A stretch of DNA of 64,000 bases from Coriobacterium glomerans PW2. Lineage in GTDB: Bacteria; Actinomycetota; Coriobacteriia; Coriobacteriales; Coriobacteriaceae. The first letter of the stretch is position 1, and each line of letters starts with the position of its first letter. A program made the translations under genes and the position numbers. Shown here piece after piece: positions 17,228 through 27,950 of the stretch. The notes below the pieces were generated by a model. The model had not been told where the DNA came from. It saw only the letters and a program-made list of their open reading frames with translations, and did not search any database. The stretch lies in the NCBI RefSeq assembly GCF_000195315.1, contig NC_015389.1, positions 310,001-374,000 of the forward strand. The letters run 5' to 3'.

Positions 17228-17515
17228 ATGAGTCTGAAACCACTGGGAGATCGCGTTCTGGTCAAGCCTGATGAAGCTGAGCACAAGACCAAGTCCGGTC
17301 TGTACATCGCCAGCAACGCTCAGGAGAAGCCGCAGCGCGGCGAGGTCGTCGCTGTCGGAGCAGGCAAGCTCAGCGATTCGGGCGATCGTCTTCCGATCGA
17401 CGTCCACGTCGGTGACACCGTGATCTACGGCAAGTTCGGTGGCAACGAGGTCAAGGTGAATGGCGAAGATTACCTGCTCATGCGCGCAGATGATATCTAC
17501 GCGATCGAGGAGTAG
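17228..17515 (+). CDS. groES: Co-chaperonin GroES
   Basis: 95 residues, the usual length. It starts MSLKPLGDRVLVKPDEAEHKT behind a strong AAAAGGAGG site and contains the mobile loop that binds GroEL (KTKSGLYIASNAQEKP) and the C-terminal EDYLLMRADDIYAI. It forms the seven-fold lid of the GroEL folding chamber in the cytoplasm. groEL follows after 80 bp, as a bicistronic operon. Confidence 0.97.
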   Translation: MSLKPLGDRVLVKPDEAEHKTKSGLYIASNAQEKPQRGEVVAVGAGKLSDSGDRLPIDVHVGDTVIYGKFGGNEVKVNGEDYLLMRADDIYAIEE

Positions 17516-17580
17516 CAGCCGCAGGCCAGCCTCATCTTGATCTGCTCATCGCACGTTCTCATCTCAGGTCACTCAAGTAA

Positions 17581-19233
<1,653 letters not shown>

Positions 19234-19269
19234 GCCGTCACGGTTAGACATGCGGCATGATATCGGGAG

Positions 19270-19337
19270 CCTCCCGGTGCGCCTTCGGGTCCGTCTGACA
19301 CACAGCCAGACGGACCGCGGGGGACACCGGGAGGTTT
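19270..19337 (+). terminator. Nested hairpin downstream of groEL
   Basis: Outer arms CCTCCCGGTG (19270-19279) and CACCGGGAGG (19325-19334) pair perfectly. Inside them a second perfect stem GGTCCGTCTG / CAGACGGACC brackets about 8 bases. The outer right arm is followed by TTT. The double stem fits an intrinsic terminator of the abundant groESL transcript, but it is more elaborate than needed. Confidence 0.65.
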
Positions 19338-19442
19338 CCTGCATCTCGGTTGCGCGCCGGACTGGGCGCGTAAGATGTATTAGCATACGTGGTGCGCATC
19401 CGAGAAGAAGTCGCGCAATATCGCAGCGAGGGGTGGTCCGAC

Positions 19443-20720
19443 ATGGCCCAAAAAAACGATCTGTTCGACGACCTGATCGATATCAGCAAGAGCATCAGCG
19501 GTCTCAAGGAGCCCTTTGAGTCGCTTACGGACACGTTTCTGGGCAAGACCCCCCAGGGCTCTCCGGAGGGGCCCACTTGGAACCCGGCCGATTACAAGGA
19601 TCGACCGTATGCGAATTCGCTTCCCTGTCTCGTATGCAAGTCAGAGAAGAGCGGATGTCGGGCGTGCATGGATGCATGCCCGACGGGTGCAATCGAGATC
19701 GAGGACTCATCCGTCGAGATCCTGGACACATGCCGCAAATGCGGCGTCTGCGTGGGTGCATGTCCGACCGAGGTGTTCTCGACACCGAGACTGCAACCCA
19801 AGCGGGCCTACGATGCGATCGCTACCGCCGCTGCGGCCTATGAGCGCGCCTTCGTCACCTGCACGCGCGCGCTGCGTCGGGTGCCGCGCGCCAATGAGGT
19901 CGTTGTCGCCTGCGTGGGCGACATAAGCTCCGAGACATGGTTCTCGGTGCTCGCTGATTATCCCAATGTGAGCGTCTACCTGCCGCTTGGAATCTGCGAC
20001 AAATGTCGGACGACCACCGGTGAGGCCGCGCTCGAGGAAGCGATCGCCCAGGCTGAGCGATGGGCGGGCACCGGATTGGGACTCGAGGTCGAAGCTCAGG
20101 AGCTCACCTGCGTGAAGCGTCGGGAGTACGAGCGCAAGGAGTTCATGGACAACATCGTGCGCACCACCGGTATCACTGTTTCCAAGCTGAGCCCCGCCGC
20201 AGCGGCTATCACGACCGTCGCTCAGAAGATCAGAGATCATTCCAGCAGCATCATGAAGCTCGAGCGCACCTTGGATGCCGCCTGCGGTGTCACGACGCAC
20301 AAACAGCGCCGACAGTTGACCCAAGGGCGTCAGCTTCTCCTCTCGACGCTGCAGAGCCATCCCGATCTCGCAGGCAACGTCGTCACGCGCGTACCCGAGT
20401 GCGATCCGGCCTCATGCACCATGTGCGGTGAGTGCATGAAGGTCTGCCCGACGTTCGCGTGCGATCTCGTGGGCGCAAACGGCCGTTTCGCGGTCGAGCC
20501 GACCTACTGTTTGGGCTGCGGGCTGTGCGCGGAGGTCTGCGAGCCCCATGCCCTCACGCTCAGGGAGCACGATGGCTCCGAGCTTGTCGTTCTCGATCCG
20601 GAGGCAGAGCGGAAAGCCGCTGAAGCGGCGCGCGCCCGCAAGGATGCGGAGAAGGCCAAGGCCATTGCGAAGAAGAAGCTCAACAAGATTCTGGATCAGG
20701 TGGAGAAGCTCTCAGACTGA
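19443..20720 (+). CDS. 4Fe-4S multi-cluster ferredoxin-like protein of unknown role
   Basis: 425 residues, cytoplasmic. An N-terminal pair of cluster motifs (CLVCKSEKSGCRACMDACP near residue 62; CRKCGVCVGACP near 97) and a C-terminal pair (CTMCGECMKVCP, CLGCGLCAEVCEP) would hold four [4Fe-4S] clusters. Between them is a ~200-residue region with CVGDISSETWF and GICDKCRTTTG, reminiscent of electron-transfer subunits but not one I can name. The tail is a Lys/Ala helix. AGGGGTGG before ATG 19443 fixes the start. No partner oxidoreductase is adjacent; a coriobacterial housekeeping electron carrier or a CoB-CoM-type relay is possible. Confidence 0.7.
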   Translation: MAQKNDLFDDLIDISKSISGLKEPFESLTDTFLGKTPQGSPEGPTWNPADYKDRPYANSLPCLVCKSEKSGCRACMDACPTGAIEIEDSSVEILDTCRKCGVCVGACPTEVFSTPRLQPKRAYDAIATAAAAYERAFVTCTRALRRVPRANEVVVACVGDISSETWFSVLADYPNVSVYLPLGICDKCRTTTGEAALEEAIAQAERWAGTGLGLEVEAQELTCVKRREYERKEFMDNIVRTTGITVSKLSPAAAAITTVAQKIRDHSSSIMKLERTLDAACGVTTHKQRRQLTQGRQLLLSTLQSHPDLAGNVVTRVPECDPASCTMCGECMKVCPTFACDLVGANGRFAVEPTYCLGCGLCAEVCEPHALTLREHDGSELVVLDPEAERKAAEAARARKDAEKAKAIAKKKLNKILDQVEKLSD

Positions 20721-20768
20721 GCGAGCCAGCCTTTGCGCATGATCCGCTCTACTACGAAAGGAATCGTC

Positions 20769-21833
20769 GTGTCGCTTTCCATCGGTATCGTTGGCCTTCC
20801 CAATGTGGGCAAGTCCACGCTGTTCACCGCCCTCACCAAGAAGGGGGGCCTTGCGGCGAACTATCCGTTTGCGACGATCGATCCGAACGTGGGCGTCGTG
20901 GACGTTCCGGATGATCGGCTGGATAGGCTCGCGAAAATCGCGCGACCGGGGCGGATCGTTCCCGCGACCGTGGAGTTCGTCGACATAGCGGGCTTGGTGA
21001 AAGGAGCCAACGAGGGAGAGGGCCTCGGCAATCAGTTTCTGGCGAACATTCGCGAGACCGATGCGATCTGCGAGGTCGTCCGATACTTCAAGGATGATGA
21101 CGTCGTGCACGTCGATGGCCGCGTCGATCCCGCCGCGGATGCCGAGACCATCATGTGCGAGCTCATTCTGGCGGACATCGGCACGCTCGAGCGGCAGCTG
21201 CCGAAGCTCGAGAAGGAGTCGCGTCGCGATCGGGAGGTGGCAGCGCGCCTCGATCTCGCCAAGCGTCTCATCGCCTGGTTGGATGAGGGACACAGGGCTG
21301 CCGAGATGCAGATGACCGATGAGGAGCGCGAACGCGCTCGCGAGCTGTTTCTGCTCACGATGAAGCCGATGCTTTACGTCGCCAACATCGACGAGGACAT
21401 GCTCGACGAGAAACCGGCACCGATCGCAGGTGCGGTTCCCATTCCGGTATGCGCCAAGGTCGAAGCCGAGCTCTCGGAGCTGGAGCCAGATGAGGCGCGC
21501 GAGTATCTAGATGAGCTGGGTCTTGAGCGCTCCGGTCTGGAGGCGCTCGCGCAGGCGGCCTACGCGCTGCTCGGCCTTCAGTCATTTTTCACCGCAGGCG
21601 AGATGGAGGTCCGAGCCTGGACCGTGCATCGCGGAGCAACCGCGCCTCAGGCCGCAGGGGTCATCCACTCGGATTTCGAGCGCGGCTTCATCAAAGCTGA
21701 GGTCATCGCTTACAGCGACTATATCGAATACGGCGGCGAGCAGGGGGCTCGCTCTGTCGGACGGTTGCGCATGGAAGGCAAGGAGTATGTGATGGCCGAC
21801 GGTGACGTGGTGCATTTTCGCTTCAATGTCTGA
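20769..21833 (+). CDS. ychF: Ribosome-binding ATPase YchF
   Basis: 354 residues, an Obg-family P-loop protein that prefers ATP. It starts GTG 20769 after AAAGGA: MSLSIGIVGLPNVGKSTLF has the G1 loop. Other motifs are FATIDPNVGVVDVPDDR, VDIAGLVKGANEGEGLGNQFL (G3) and VANIDED in place of the GTPase NKxD. The C-terminal TGS domain contains SFFTAGEMEVRAWTVHRG and the end DVVHFRFNV. It binds ribosomes and affects translation and stress responses. Length and motifs are all standard. Confidence 0.95.
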   Translation: MSLSIGIVGLPNVGKSTLFTALTKKGGLAANYPFATIDPNVGVVDVPDDRLDRLAKIARPGRIVPATVEFVDIAGLVKGANEGEGLGNQFLANIRETDAICEVVRYFKDDDVVHVDGRVDPAADAETIMCELILADIGTLERQLPKLEKESRRDREVAARLDLAKRLIAWLDEGHRAAEMQMTDEERERARELFLLTMKPMLYVANIDEDMLDEKPAPIAGAVPIPVCAKVEAELSELEPDEAREYLDELGLERSGLEALAQAAYALLGLQSFFTAGEMEVRAWTVHRGATAPQAAGVIHSDFERGFIKAEVIAYSDYIEYGGEQGARSVGRLRMEGKEYVMADGDVVHFRFNV

Positions 21834-21856
21834 GACCGCGTCCGAGGGAGTCTGAT

Positions 21857-22237
21857 ATGTTTTCATACGGAAGGCGAGCGGGTTACATGAGCGTCGCGCT
21901 GCTCGCTCTCACGGTCTTGCCGCTGATATCGGCTGCGGTGTTCCTGCCGCAGATGGGAGATCGGATCGCACTGGGCTTCAACGCGGCCGGTGAGCCCACG
22001 CGCTGGGGCAGCCGCTACGAGCTGCTCGGCGCGCCGGTCCTGTGCCTGCTCCTCGGCATCGGGATGTACGTGAGCGCTCACCGGCAGGCGCGCGCCGTCG
22101 CTGAGAAGACGCCGGCGGCGTCATCCTTCACCTTCGAGCGCTTCATGCGCAATGGCCTCGTCACCGTTGTCGTTTTGAACCTCGTCCACGCCTATCTCAT
22201 CGTATCCGCACTTACCGGCGTCGGAATATCGCTGTGA
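21857..22237 (+). CDS. DUF1648-domain small membrane protein
   Basis: 126 residues with three hydrophobic segments. The segment LPQMGDRIALGFNAAGEPTRWGSR matches the DUF1648 pattern (loop with DxIPxHFNxxGxxDxW), found at the N-terminus of SdpI-type immunity/membrane proteins. GGGAGTCTGAT precedes the ATG. It lies alone between ychF and asparaginase. No toxin partner is visible. Confidence 0.65.
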   Translation: MFSYGRRAGYMSVALLALTVLPLISAAVFLPQMGDRIALGFNAAGEPTRWGSRYELLGAPVLCLLLGIGMYVSAHRQARAVAEKTPAASSFTFERFMRNGLVTVVVLNLVHAYLIVSALTGVGISL

Positions 22238-22334
22238 GTTCGTCGTCCCTGCTGATCACATCCCTGCCACGAGGATAACCTCAGGGGCCGCGATATCACG
22301 AGTCCCTGCCGTCTGTGTCAGATTCTCGAGATGC

Positions 22335-23504
22335 TCAGGCGATGACGAGCCGGTCGTGGTTCACAGGCAGGTAGAACAGGGTGCGCACGACATCTGGATC
22401 ATGGGACTGCCCGAGCGCCCACATCGTTTTGGCGACAAGCGCCTCGGTGGTCATGTCGTCACCCCGAAGGATACCGGGGTGCTCGGCATACGGTCTGCTG
22501 ATTTCGTAGACGCCGAGGTCAAGGCCCTCCTCGGGCACCTGTGTCGTGATGACGATCGTGCGGCCTGAGTCGACCCAATCGAAGATGGCATGCTGGAAGG
22601 AGCGAGATCGCTCCTCATGGCTCGGGATGCCGCCCAGACCGAAGGTCTCAAGAATGACGGCGTCGTAGGAGGGCCGCAGGGTCTCGAAGATGCTCGGTTT
22701 GAGACCCGGGGTGAGCTTCAAGACGAAGACCCGTTCATCGAGTCCCTCATAGGTGTGCGGTGCTCGAGGCTGCTCGATGCCAAGAGCGCCAGCCTTTCCG
22801 GAGCGCTTTCTGCTCGACTGTGCGATCGGCCCCGCTGCGGCGAGATCCTCGGGACGTAGGTCTTTCACAGAGGCGCGCTCGGCGCGCGCGTAGTCGAGCG
22901 CGGCGTGCACGGTACTGCTGAACTGGGCCGACATCATCTCAGCGCAATCGGTGCGAATGACCCGATCATTTCGGATGATGGCCAGCGGAGGGTAGTTCAC
23001 ACTCGTGAAGGCATTCGAGCTCATCGTGCGCTGCTTTCTGGCGCGCGTGCCCGCGATGGCGATGCCGCCGAACACGATGGTGACGTCATGGGAGCGCGCA
23101 TCCGTGGCGAAGCGCAGACTCTGGTAGAGGTTCAGCTTCGCGTCTGTGAAGGAGCTTCCCATCGGTCGCTGCGAGCCGGTGATGACGATCGGCTTGGGGC
23201 TCTGCTGGATGAGATAGGACAGCGCCGCCGCCGTGTACGCCATGGTATCGGTGCCGTGCAGGATGACGAAGCCGTCGAACGCGTCGTATCGCTCGACGAT
23301 GATGTCACGGATGCGCAGCCAGTTGACAGGCAGCATGTTCGTGCTGTCGATGTTCATGGGCTGCATGATCTCGATGTCGCACAGCGCCGCGATCTCGGGT
23401 ACCGCCCGAGCGAGCTCCTCTCCGGTGAGGGCAGGGGACAGCCCGCGGCCGGCCTCGGTCGAGGCGATCGTGCCGCCTGTGGCGACAAGAAGGATGTGCT
23501 TCAT
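22335..23504 (-). CDS. Type I L-asparaginase with an insertion
   Basis: 389 residues. The N-terminus MKHILLVATGGTIAST carries the first catalytic threonine and VILHGTDTMAYTAAAL the second Thr-Asp pair; GSQRPMGSSFTDAKLN is also family-typical. It hydrolyses asparagine to aspartate and ammonia in the cytoplasm (no signal peptide). Members are ~330 residues; the surplus is a Lys/Arg/Pro-rich stretch around residues 215-265 (RKRSGKAGALGIEQPR) placed before the second domain. Start: GGAAGGGACATCGCC before ATG at 23504; the longer frame is upstream noise. Confidence 0.9.
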   Translation of the reverse strand: MKHILLVATGGTIASTEAGRGLSPALTGEELARAVPEIAALCDIEIMQPMNIDSTNMLPVNWLRIRDIIVERYDAFDGFVILHGTDTMAYTAAALSYLIQQSPKPIVITGSQRPMGSSFTDAKLNLYQSLRFATDARSHDVTIVFGGIAIAGTRARKQRTMSSNAFTSVNYPPLAIIRNDRVIRTDCAEMMSAQFSSTVHAALDYARAERASVKDLRPEDLAAAGPIAQSSRKRSGKAGALGIEQPRAPHTYEGLDERVFVLKLTPGLKPSIFETLRPSYDAVILETFGLGGIPSHEERSRSFQHAIFDWVDSGRTIVITTQVPEEGLDLGVYEISRPYAEHPGILRGDDMTTEALVAKTMWALGQSHDPDVVRTLFYLPVNHDRLVIA

Positions 23505-23615
23505 GGCGATGTCCCTTCCGAGCCGAACTCTGAGCCCTGCGTTGGCGATGCGTCGCTTGGAGCATTTCTGGTTGTTTGGGAGTCTTCTGGGCAAGCGACG
23601 TGTTTTCAATCGACT

Positions 23616-23645
23616 TTGTAGCATAGAGCATCCATGCGGTATCAT
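23616..23645 (+). promoter_or_regulatory. Probable guaA promoter
   Basis: TTGTAG (23616-23621), an 18-base spacer, and TATCAT (23640-23645) stand 33 bp before the guaA start codon. The leader is therefore too short for a purine riboswitch. Confidence 0.45.
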
Positions 23646-23677
23646 CGATCAGAATGAAACGAAGATAGGAGACAAAC

Positions 23678-25258
23678 ATGGCAGCCAGCCAGAAGGTGCT
23701 CGTTCTCGATTTCGGCGCGCAGTACGGCCAGCTCATCGCCCGTCGCGTGCGCGATCTGCACGTGTACTCCGAGATCGTCGCCGGCGACAGCCCAGCGGCA
23801 GACATCGAGGCCATGGAGCCCTCCGCGCTCATCCTCTCAGGCGGCCCCGCCTCGGTCTACGCCGAGGACGCTCCTGAGATCGATCCGGCGATCTTCGAGC
23901 TCGGTGTGCCGGTGCTGGGATTTTGCTACGGACATCAGATCATGGCGTCGACGCTTGGCGGCCAGGTCGCCCACGTCGAGGTCGGTGAGTACGGGCCGGC
24001 GAGCATCGAGCGCGAGCGCGAGTCGCGTCTGCTCAACGCCACGCCGCTCAAGCAGACCGTGTGGATGAGCCATCGCGACGCCGTGAGCTCCGCGCCCGCG
24101 GGCTTCACGGTGACGTCGAGCACGGAGGCCTGCCCGGTCGCCTCGATGGAGGACCATCAGCGTCGGCTGTATTCGACGCAGTTCCACCCCGAAGTGCGCC
24201 ATACCGAGTGCGGCGAGCAGATCCTGTCCAACTTCCTGTTCGACATCTGCGGCCTTGAGCCCTCTTGGACGATGGAGAGCATCGTGGAGGCCAAGGTTGC
24301 CGAGATCCGCGAGCGCGTCGGAGATGCGCGCGTGATTCTGGCGCTCTCCGGCGGCGTGGACTCCAGCGTGGTGGCGGCGCTGTGCGCCCGCGCGATCGGC
24401 CCACGGCTCACGTGTGTCTTCATCAATCATGGGCTTTTGCGCAAGAATGAGCCGGAGCAGGTGGAGGAGATCTTCAGCAGCCAGTTCGACGTCGATTTCG
24501 TGCACGTGCACGCCGAGGAGCGCTACGCCGCGCTGCTCGCGGGCGTGGTCGACCCCGAGGAGAAGCGCCGCATCATCGGCACGCAGTTCTGGGAGGAGTT
24601 TTTCGCCGTCGCGCAGCGCACCGGCGGGGTGCGCTTTCTCGCGCAGGGGACGATCTACCCCGACATCATCGAGAGCGGTGCGCGCAAGACTGGCGGCAGG
24701 GCCGCGACCATCAAGAGCCATCACAACCTCATCCCGTTCCCTGAGGGAGTCAGCTTCGATCTGATCGAGCCGCTCGATCACTTCTTCAAGGACGAGGTTC
24801 GCGAGCTGGGGCTCCAGCTCGGGCTGCCCGGCCACATCGTCTACCGTCAGCCCTTCCCCGGACCCGGACTCGCGATCCGCATCATCGGCGCCGTCGACGC
24901 CGAGAAGCTGGCGATCCTGAAGGACGCCGACGCGATCGTGCGCGAGGAGCTCGACGCCTACAACGAGCGGCTCTTCAGACAGACCGGCGAACGCAACTCA
25001 GCGCATAGCTGCTGGCAGTACTTCGCCGTGCTGCCCGACATCAGAAGCGTCGGCGTCATGGGAGACGAGCGGACCTACGGTCGGCCCGTCATCCTGCGCG
25101 CTGTGGAGTCCACAGATGCGATGACGGCGGACTGGGCCCGGCTGCCCTATGATGTGCTGGCGCATATCTCAAGTCGCATCGTCGCCGAGGTCGGAGGCGT
25201 CAACCGCGTGGCCTATGACATCACGAGCAAGCCGCCGGCGACGATCGAGTGGGAGTGA
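23678..25258 (+). CDS. guaA: GMP synthase (glutamine-hydrolysing)
   Basis: 526 residues, full length, cytoplasmic. The glutamine amidotransferase domain has the cysteine motif GFCYGHQ and the HPE of QFHPEVRHT. The ATP-pyrophosphatase domain opens LALSGGVDSSVVAAL (PP-loop), and the C-terminal dimerisation domain has FPGPGLAIRI and the end KPPATIEWE. It converts XMP to GMP. GATAGGAGA gives the ribosome-binding site. It is divergent from asparaginase, so both glutamine/asparagine amide chemistry genes face away from one 170-bp region. Confidence 0.97.
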   Translation: MAASQKVLVLDFGAQYGQLIARRVRDLHVYSEIVAGDSPAADIEAMEPSALILSGGPASVYAEDAPEIDPAIFELGVPVLGFCYGHQIMASTLGGQVAHVEVGEYGPASIERERESRLLNATPLKQTVWMSHRDAVSSAPAGFTVTSSTEACPVASMEDHQRRLYSTQFHPEVRHTECGEQILSNFLFDICGLEPSWTMESIVEAKVAEIRERVGDARVILALSGGVDSSVVAALCARAIGPRLTCVFINHGLLRKNEPEQVEEIFSSQFDVDFVHVHAEERYAALLAGVVDPEEKRRIIGTQFWEEFFAVAQRTGGVRFLAQGTIYPDIIESGARKTGGRAATIKSHHNLIPFPEGVSFDLIEPLDHFFKDEVRELGLQLGLPGHIVYRQPFPGPGLAIRIIGAVDAEKLAILKDADAIVREELDAYNERLFRQTGERNSAHSCWQYFAVLPDIRSVGVMGDERTYGRPVILRAVESTDAMTADWARLPYDVLAHISSRIVAEVGGVNRVAYDITSKPPATIEWE

Positions 25259-25315
25259 CGCCGACAGGATGCTGATGCGGCGAGCGTCGGACCGCCTCCG
25301 TCCATATATCTGGTT

Positions 25316-25329
25316 ATAGTTCTAGCTAT
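25316..25329. promoter_or_regulatory. Imperfect dyad over the antitoxin promoter
   Basis: ATAG and CTAT arms surround a six-base centre, 20 bp before the antitoxin start; TATAGT here can serve as -10. Phd/YefM antitoxins repress their own promoter through such sites. Symmetry is imperfect, so confidence is low. Confidence 0.3.
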
Positions 25330-25347
25330 CAGAGAAAAGAGCCGGAT

Positions 25348-25560
25348 ATGTCGACGCTAACCATGGGCCTGGCAGATGCCAGGAACAACTTCTCGCGCGT
25401 TACCGCCGAGGTGAACAGGACCGGCAGACCGGTGGCCGTCTTGAAGAACAACGAGCCTCGGGTCGTCATCCAGCACGCCGCGGTGCCCACTGATGCTGTC
25501 GACGTAGCGGTCGACTTCATGGAGAAGTATGCCGACGTGTTCAAAGAGCTGACGAAATGA
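25348..25560 (+). CDS. Phd/YefM-family antitoxin
   Basis: 70 residues. The N-terminal DNA-binding fold is typical: LTMGLADARNNFSRVTAEVNRTGRPVAVLKNNEPRVVI. The C-terminus (VDVAVDFMEKYADVFKELTK) is the helix that would neutralise a toxin. The stop overlaps the next start codon (ATGA), as expected of a toxin-antitoxin operon, but the next gene does not look like a RelE, YoeB or Doc toxin. A decayed copy of the C-terminal half of this gene and of the start of its neighbour lies at ~30238-30374. Confidence 0.8.
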   Translation: MSTLTMGLADARNNFSRVTAEVNRTGRPVAVLKNNEPRVVIQHAAVPTDAVDVAVDFMEKYADVFKELTK

Positions 25561-26003
25561 TTGACGCGGCTCTTTCTCGAAGAAAATCGTTCCTGCGATC
25601 CATGCCGAGGCTACTCGGCACCTCTGAGAGTGATATAGCGACCGTGATCGAAATACTCGCGTCATACGAGGTCGTCCTTGCGAGCTATCTCGTCATGTCG
25701 TCATCGGCATGGAAGGCCTGCACACGAGCCTATTTGGATGCCGAGACCGATGCAGGGCGCGAGAAACGGCTCGCTCGGATGGTAGGTAGGCTCAAGGAGA
25801 TCCGAAACCGATGCGAGCTGTTGGCCGCGTTTGAATGGGTGGGGGATGTTCGGTCGATGGTGATTCTCATAACAGGCGCGAGCCACACCGGAAAAACCCT
25901 GTTGGCGCAAAAGCTGATGGAGCGCTACCGCTATCCGGTGCTCTCCCTCGACCTCTTGAAGATGGGGCTCATGGCGGCGATGTCGTCCGATTCGCGAATG
26001 TAA
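25557..26003 (+). CDS. Hypothetical protein whose C-terminus is a truncated P-loop kinase
   Basis: 148 residues. Start overlaps the antitoxin stop. Residues 1-100 (MIDAALSRRKSFLR..., helical, basic) are not recognised. Residues 101-148 (from ATG 25857) are MVILITGASHTGKTLLAQKL, a clean Walker A of a small P-loop nucleotide kinase (zeta-toxin/AAA-like family), continuing to SLDLLKMGL, after which homology should run on for ~130 residues but the frame ends after 10 unrelated codons. A site GGTGGGGGA before 25857 suggests that the kinase once had its own start. Likely a recombination or deletion product; partly a pseudogene. Confidence 0.5.
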   Translation: MIDAALSRRKSFLRSMPRLLGTSESDIATVIEILASYEVVLASYLVMSSSAWKACTRAYLDAETDAGREKRLARMVGRLKEIRNRCELLAAFEWVGDVRSMVILITGASHTGKTLLAQKLMERYRYPVLSLDLLKMGLMAAMSSDSRM

Positions 26004-26185
26004 TCGAGCAGCGCATATTCGATAGCGTTGCCCTCGATGATCTCATCGAGGACAACGAGCGTACTCTCATCGAATGTCGGGAGCATGACCTGCCGTTTCA
26101 CTTGATCGATGATGTCTACGATGTCGCCGATCTCGAAATATGACCCCTTGTCGAGAGCGATTAGCATCTCGTTGTAATCGAACAA
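25931..26185 (-). CDS. Possible remnant or hypothetical ORF opposite the broken kinase
   Basis: 84 codons on the minus strand (TTG or an internal ATG at 26167), reading MLIALDKGSYFEIGDIVDII and then TFDESTLVVLDEIIEGNAIE. The composition looks protein-like (acidic, no rare-residue excess), better than the plus-strand readings over 26010-26180. Its last ~15 residues are antisense to the kinase and therefore probably a fusion past the break point. No family is recognised. It may be the leading part of a gene joined to the kinase fragment by the same rearrangement. Confidence 0.3.
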   Translation of the reverse strand: MFDYNEMLIALDKGSYFEIGDIVDIIDQVKRQVMLPTFDESTLVVLDEIIEGNAIEYALLDYIRESDDIAAMSPIFKRSRESTG

Positions 26186-26296
26186 AAGTTCTATTGTTCA
26201 CCTCAGCTTCCCCTATGGCTCCCGCGCACGGAAACACTTGGGATGGAACCAGAATCATGGCCATCCCATACTGTTGTCATAGAGAAGGGAGGGTTC

Positions 26297-27950
26297 GTGC
26301 GTGAACTTGATATGCTGCATCTGCTAGCGTCATGTGGGCCGATGCTGCCAGCTGATCTGGCGAGCGAACTTGGTGTAAGCACAAGGACGGTCAGAACATA
26401 CATCAAACATTTCAATTCAAGATGCGATGGAGCTGGAGAAATTCTATACCACCGCGCGTGCGGATATGTTCTCTCCCTTAAGAGCGAAGCATCTTTTGAA
26501 CTATTCTTGCAAAAGATGCGTCGCGGCATAACTGCTGCCTCCGCTTCTGCTTCGCGCGTTGCCTACCTCGTGGAAGACCTTCTTGCACGAGACGGCTGGA
26601 TCAGGCTCGATGATCTCTCGCGTGTCCTTTTTGTCTCCAGAGCTACGATTTCGGGAGAACTCAAGCAGGTTGAGCGCATGCTTGCACCATTTGGCCTATC
26701 CGTCGAGCGCAAACCGCACCGTGGAATTCGCGTTATCGGCCCTGAATTCCAACGGCGGATCTGCTTGGCGAACAACGCCGTAAGTCTGTTGATGGATCGG
26801 GATGAGGGGAGTTGCGGACGCCGTTGCCTAGCCGTTGTCTCGGACGCGCTCGAGATGGCACAGCGAGAGGCCGGCTATGAGATCTCCAGCGTCCTGTGTC
26901 AGAACCTTCTTGTTCATATGGCCATAGCATTGGCACGCATCGAGGAGGGCTGCTATGTGCCTATGCCTGCCGAGCGATTAGAAGCAATTCGAAAGTGCGC
27001 GGCGTTTCAGGTTGCTCAAAACATGGCGGCACGAATTGGCAATGAACTCGATGTCGTTCTTCCCGAGGAGGAGATCGCCTACATCGCAATTCACCTTGAG
27101 GGAAAGCAGATGCTGCCCGAGAAGGATGCGGATGGTGAGGAAGCCATCTCTGAGGAGGTCTGGTCTGTCGTTTCCAAGATGCTTGAGCGAGTCTGGCTCG
27201 TCTATCATTTTGACCTGCGTGGAGATCTTGAGCTTCGAATGAATCTCGCTCGACATATTCAGCCCCTTTCGGTGCGCTTGCATTACGGTATGGGGATGGA
27301 CAACCCACTGCTTGAAGATATCAAGATCAAGTACCCGCTTGCGTATTCAATGGCGATCGATTCAGCTCAAGACATTACGGATGGTTTTGGCGGCGCATTG
27401 AGCGAGGCGGAGCTAGGTTATATCGCCCTCGCATACGCGCTTGGCGTCGAACGACGACGCAAACCAATTAAGAGAAACGTGCTCATCGTGTGCGCCTCAG
27501 GTCGTGGCAGTGCGCGGCTCCTCGAGTATCGCATCCGTGAGAAGTTCGCGGCATATCTTGACCGCGTGGAGACCTGTGATGCCGGACGGGTGGATTCATA
27601 TGACTTCTCGCACACAGACTATGTGTTTACCACTGTTCCGTTAAGTGTTCGAATCCCTATTCCAGTCTGTCGCGTATCGCTCTTCTTCAACGATAGCGAT
27701 GCGCATGACCTGAAGAACCTCATACTCGAGCGTCCCCTTCGAGCTGGTTCCGCATTGCGATTTTTCTCACCATCGCTCTTCTTTCCTCATCTCAACGTGA
27801 GAACTCGTGAGGAGGTGATTCATGAGCTTTGTTCCCACATGGCTGATGACGGGCTGGTGCCCGACGAGTTCGAGGAACTCGTCCTGCGCCGAGAGAGGGC
27901 TGTAAGCACCGCGTTTGGAGATCATATCGCTCTACCCCATGCCATCGAGG
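26297..27950 (+). pseudogene. PRD-containing transcriptional regulator (BglG/MtlR type), truncated in its EIIA domain
   Basis: About 550 residues remain. In order: HTH (ELGVSTRTVRTYIKHFN), second HTH (DLSRVLFVSRATISGELKQVE), PRD1 (residues ~180-270, with LLVHMAIALARIEE), PRD2 (~290-400, HIQPLSVRLHYGM), an EIIB-like domain starting VLIVCASGRGSARLLEYRI, and the first part of an EIIA domain (STAFGDHIALPHAIE), where the phosphorylatable His is present. The rest of EIIA is missing: from ~27950 the DNA is the tail of a GH3 gene in another frame, and the regulator frame runs on as nonsense to 28153. GTG 26297 after AAGGGAGGG is the start. Such regulators activate PTS operons according to phosphorylation. 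Confidence 0.8.

Noticed and set aside
17040-17228. CIRCE element for HrcA
   Set aside because: The AT dyad at 17081-17117 does not match the TTAGCACTC-N9-GAGTGCTAA consensus.
25557-25856. RelE or Doc toxin paired with the Phd antitoxin
   Set aside because: Neither the RelE basic core nor the Doc/Fic HPFxxGNxR motif is present; the region is left as hypothetical.
27640-27665. tRNA-like GTTCGAATCC string
   Set aside because: It lies inside the PRD regulator gene and no cloverleaf can be drawn around it; no tRNA was found in the window.
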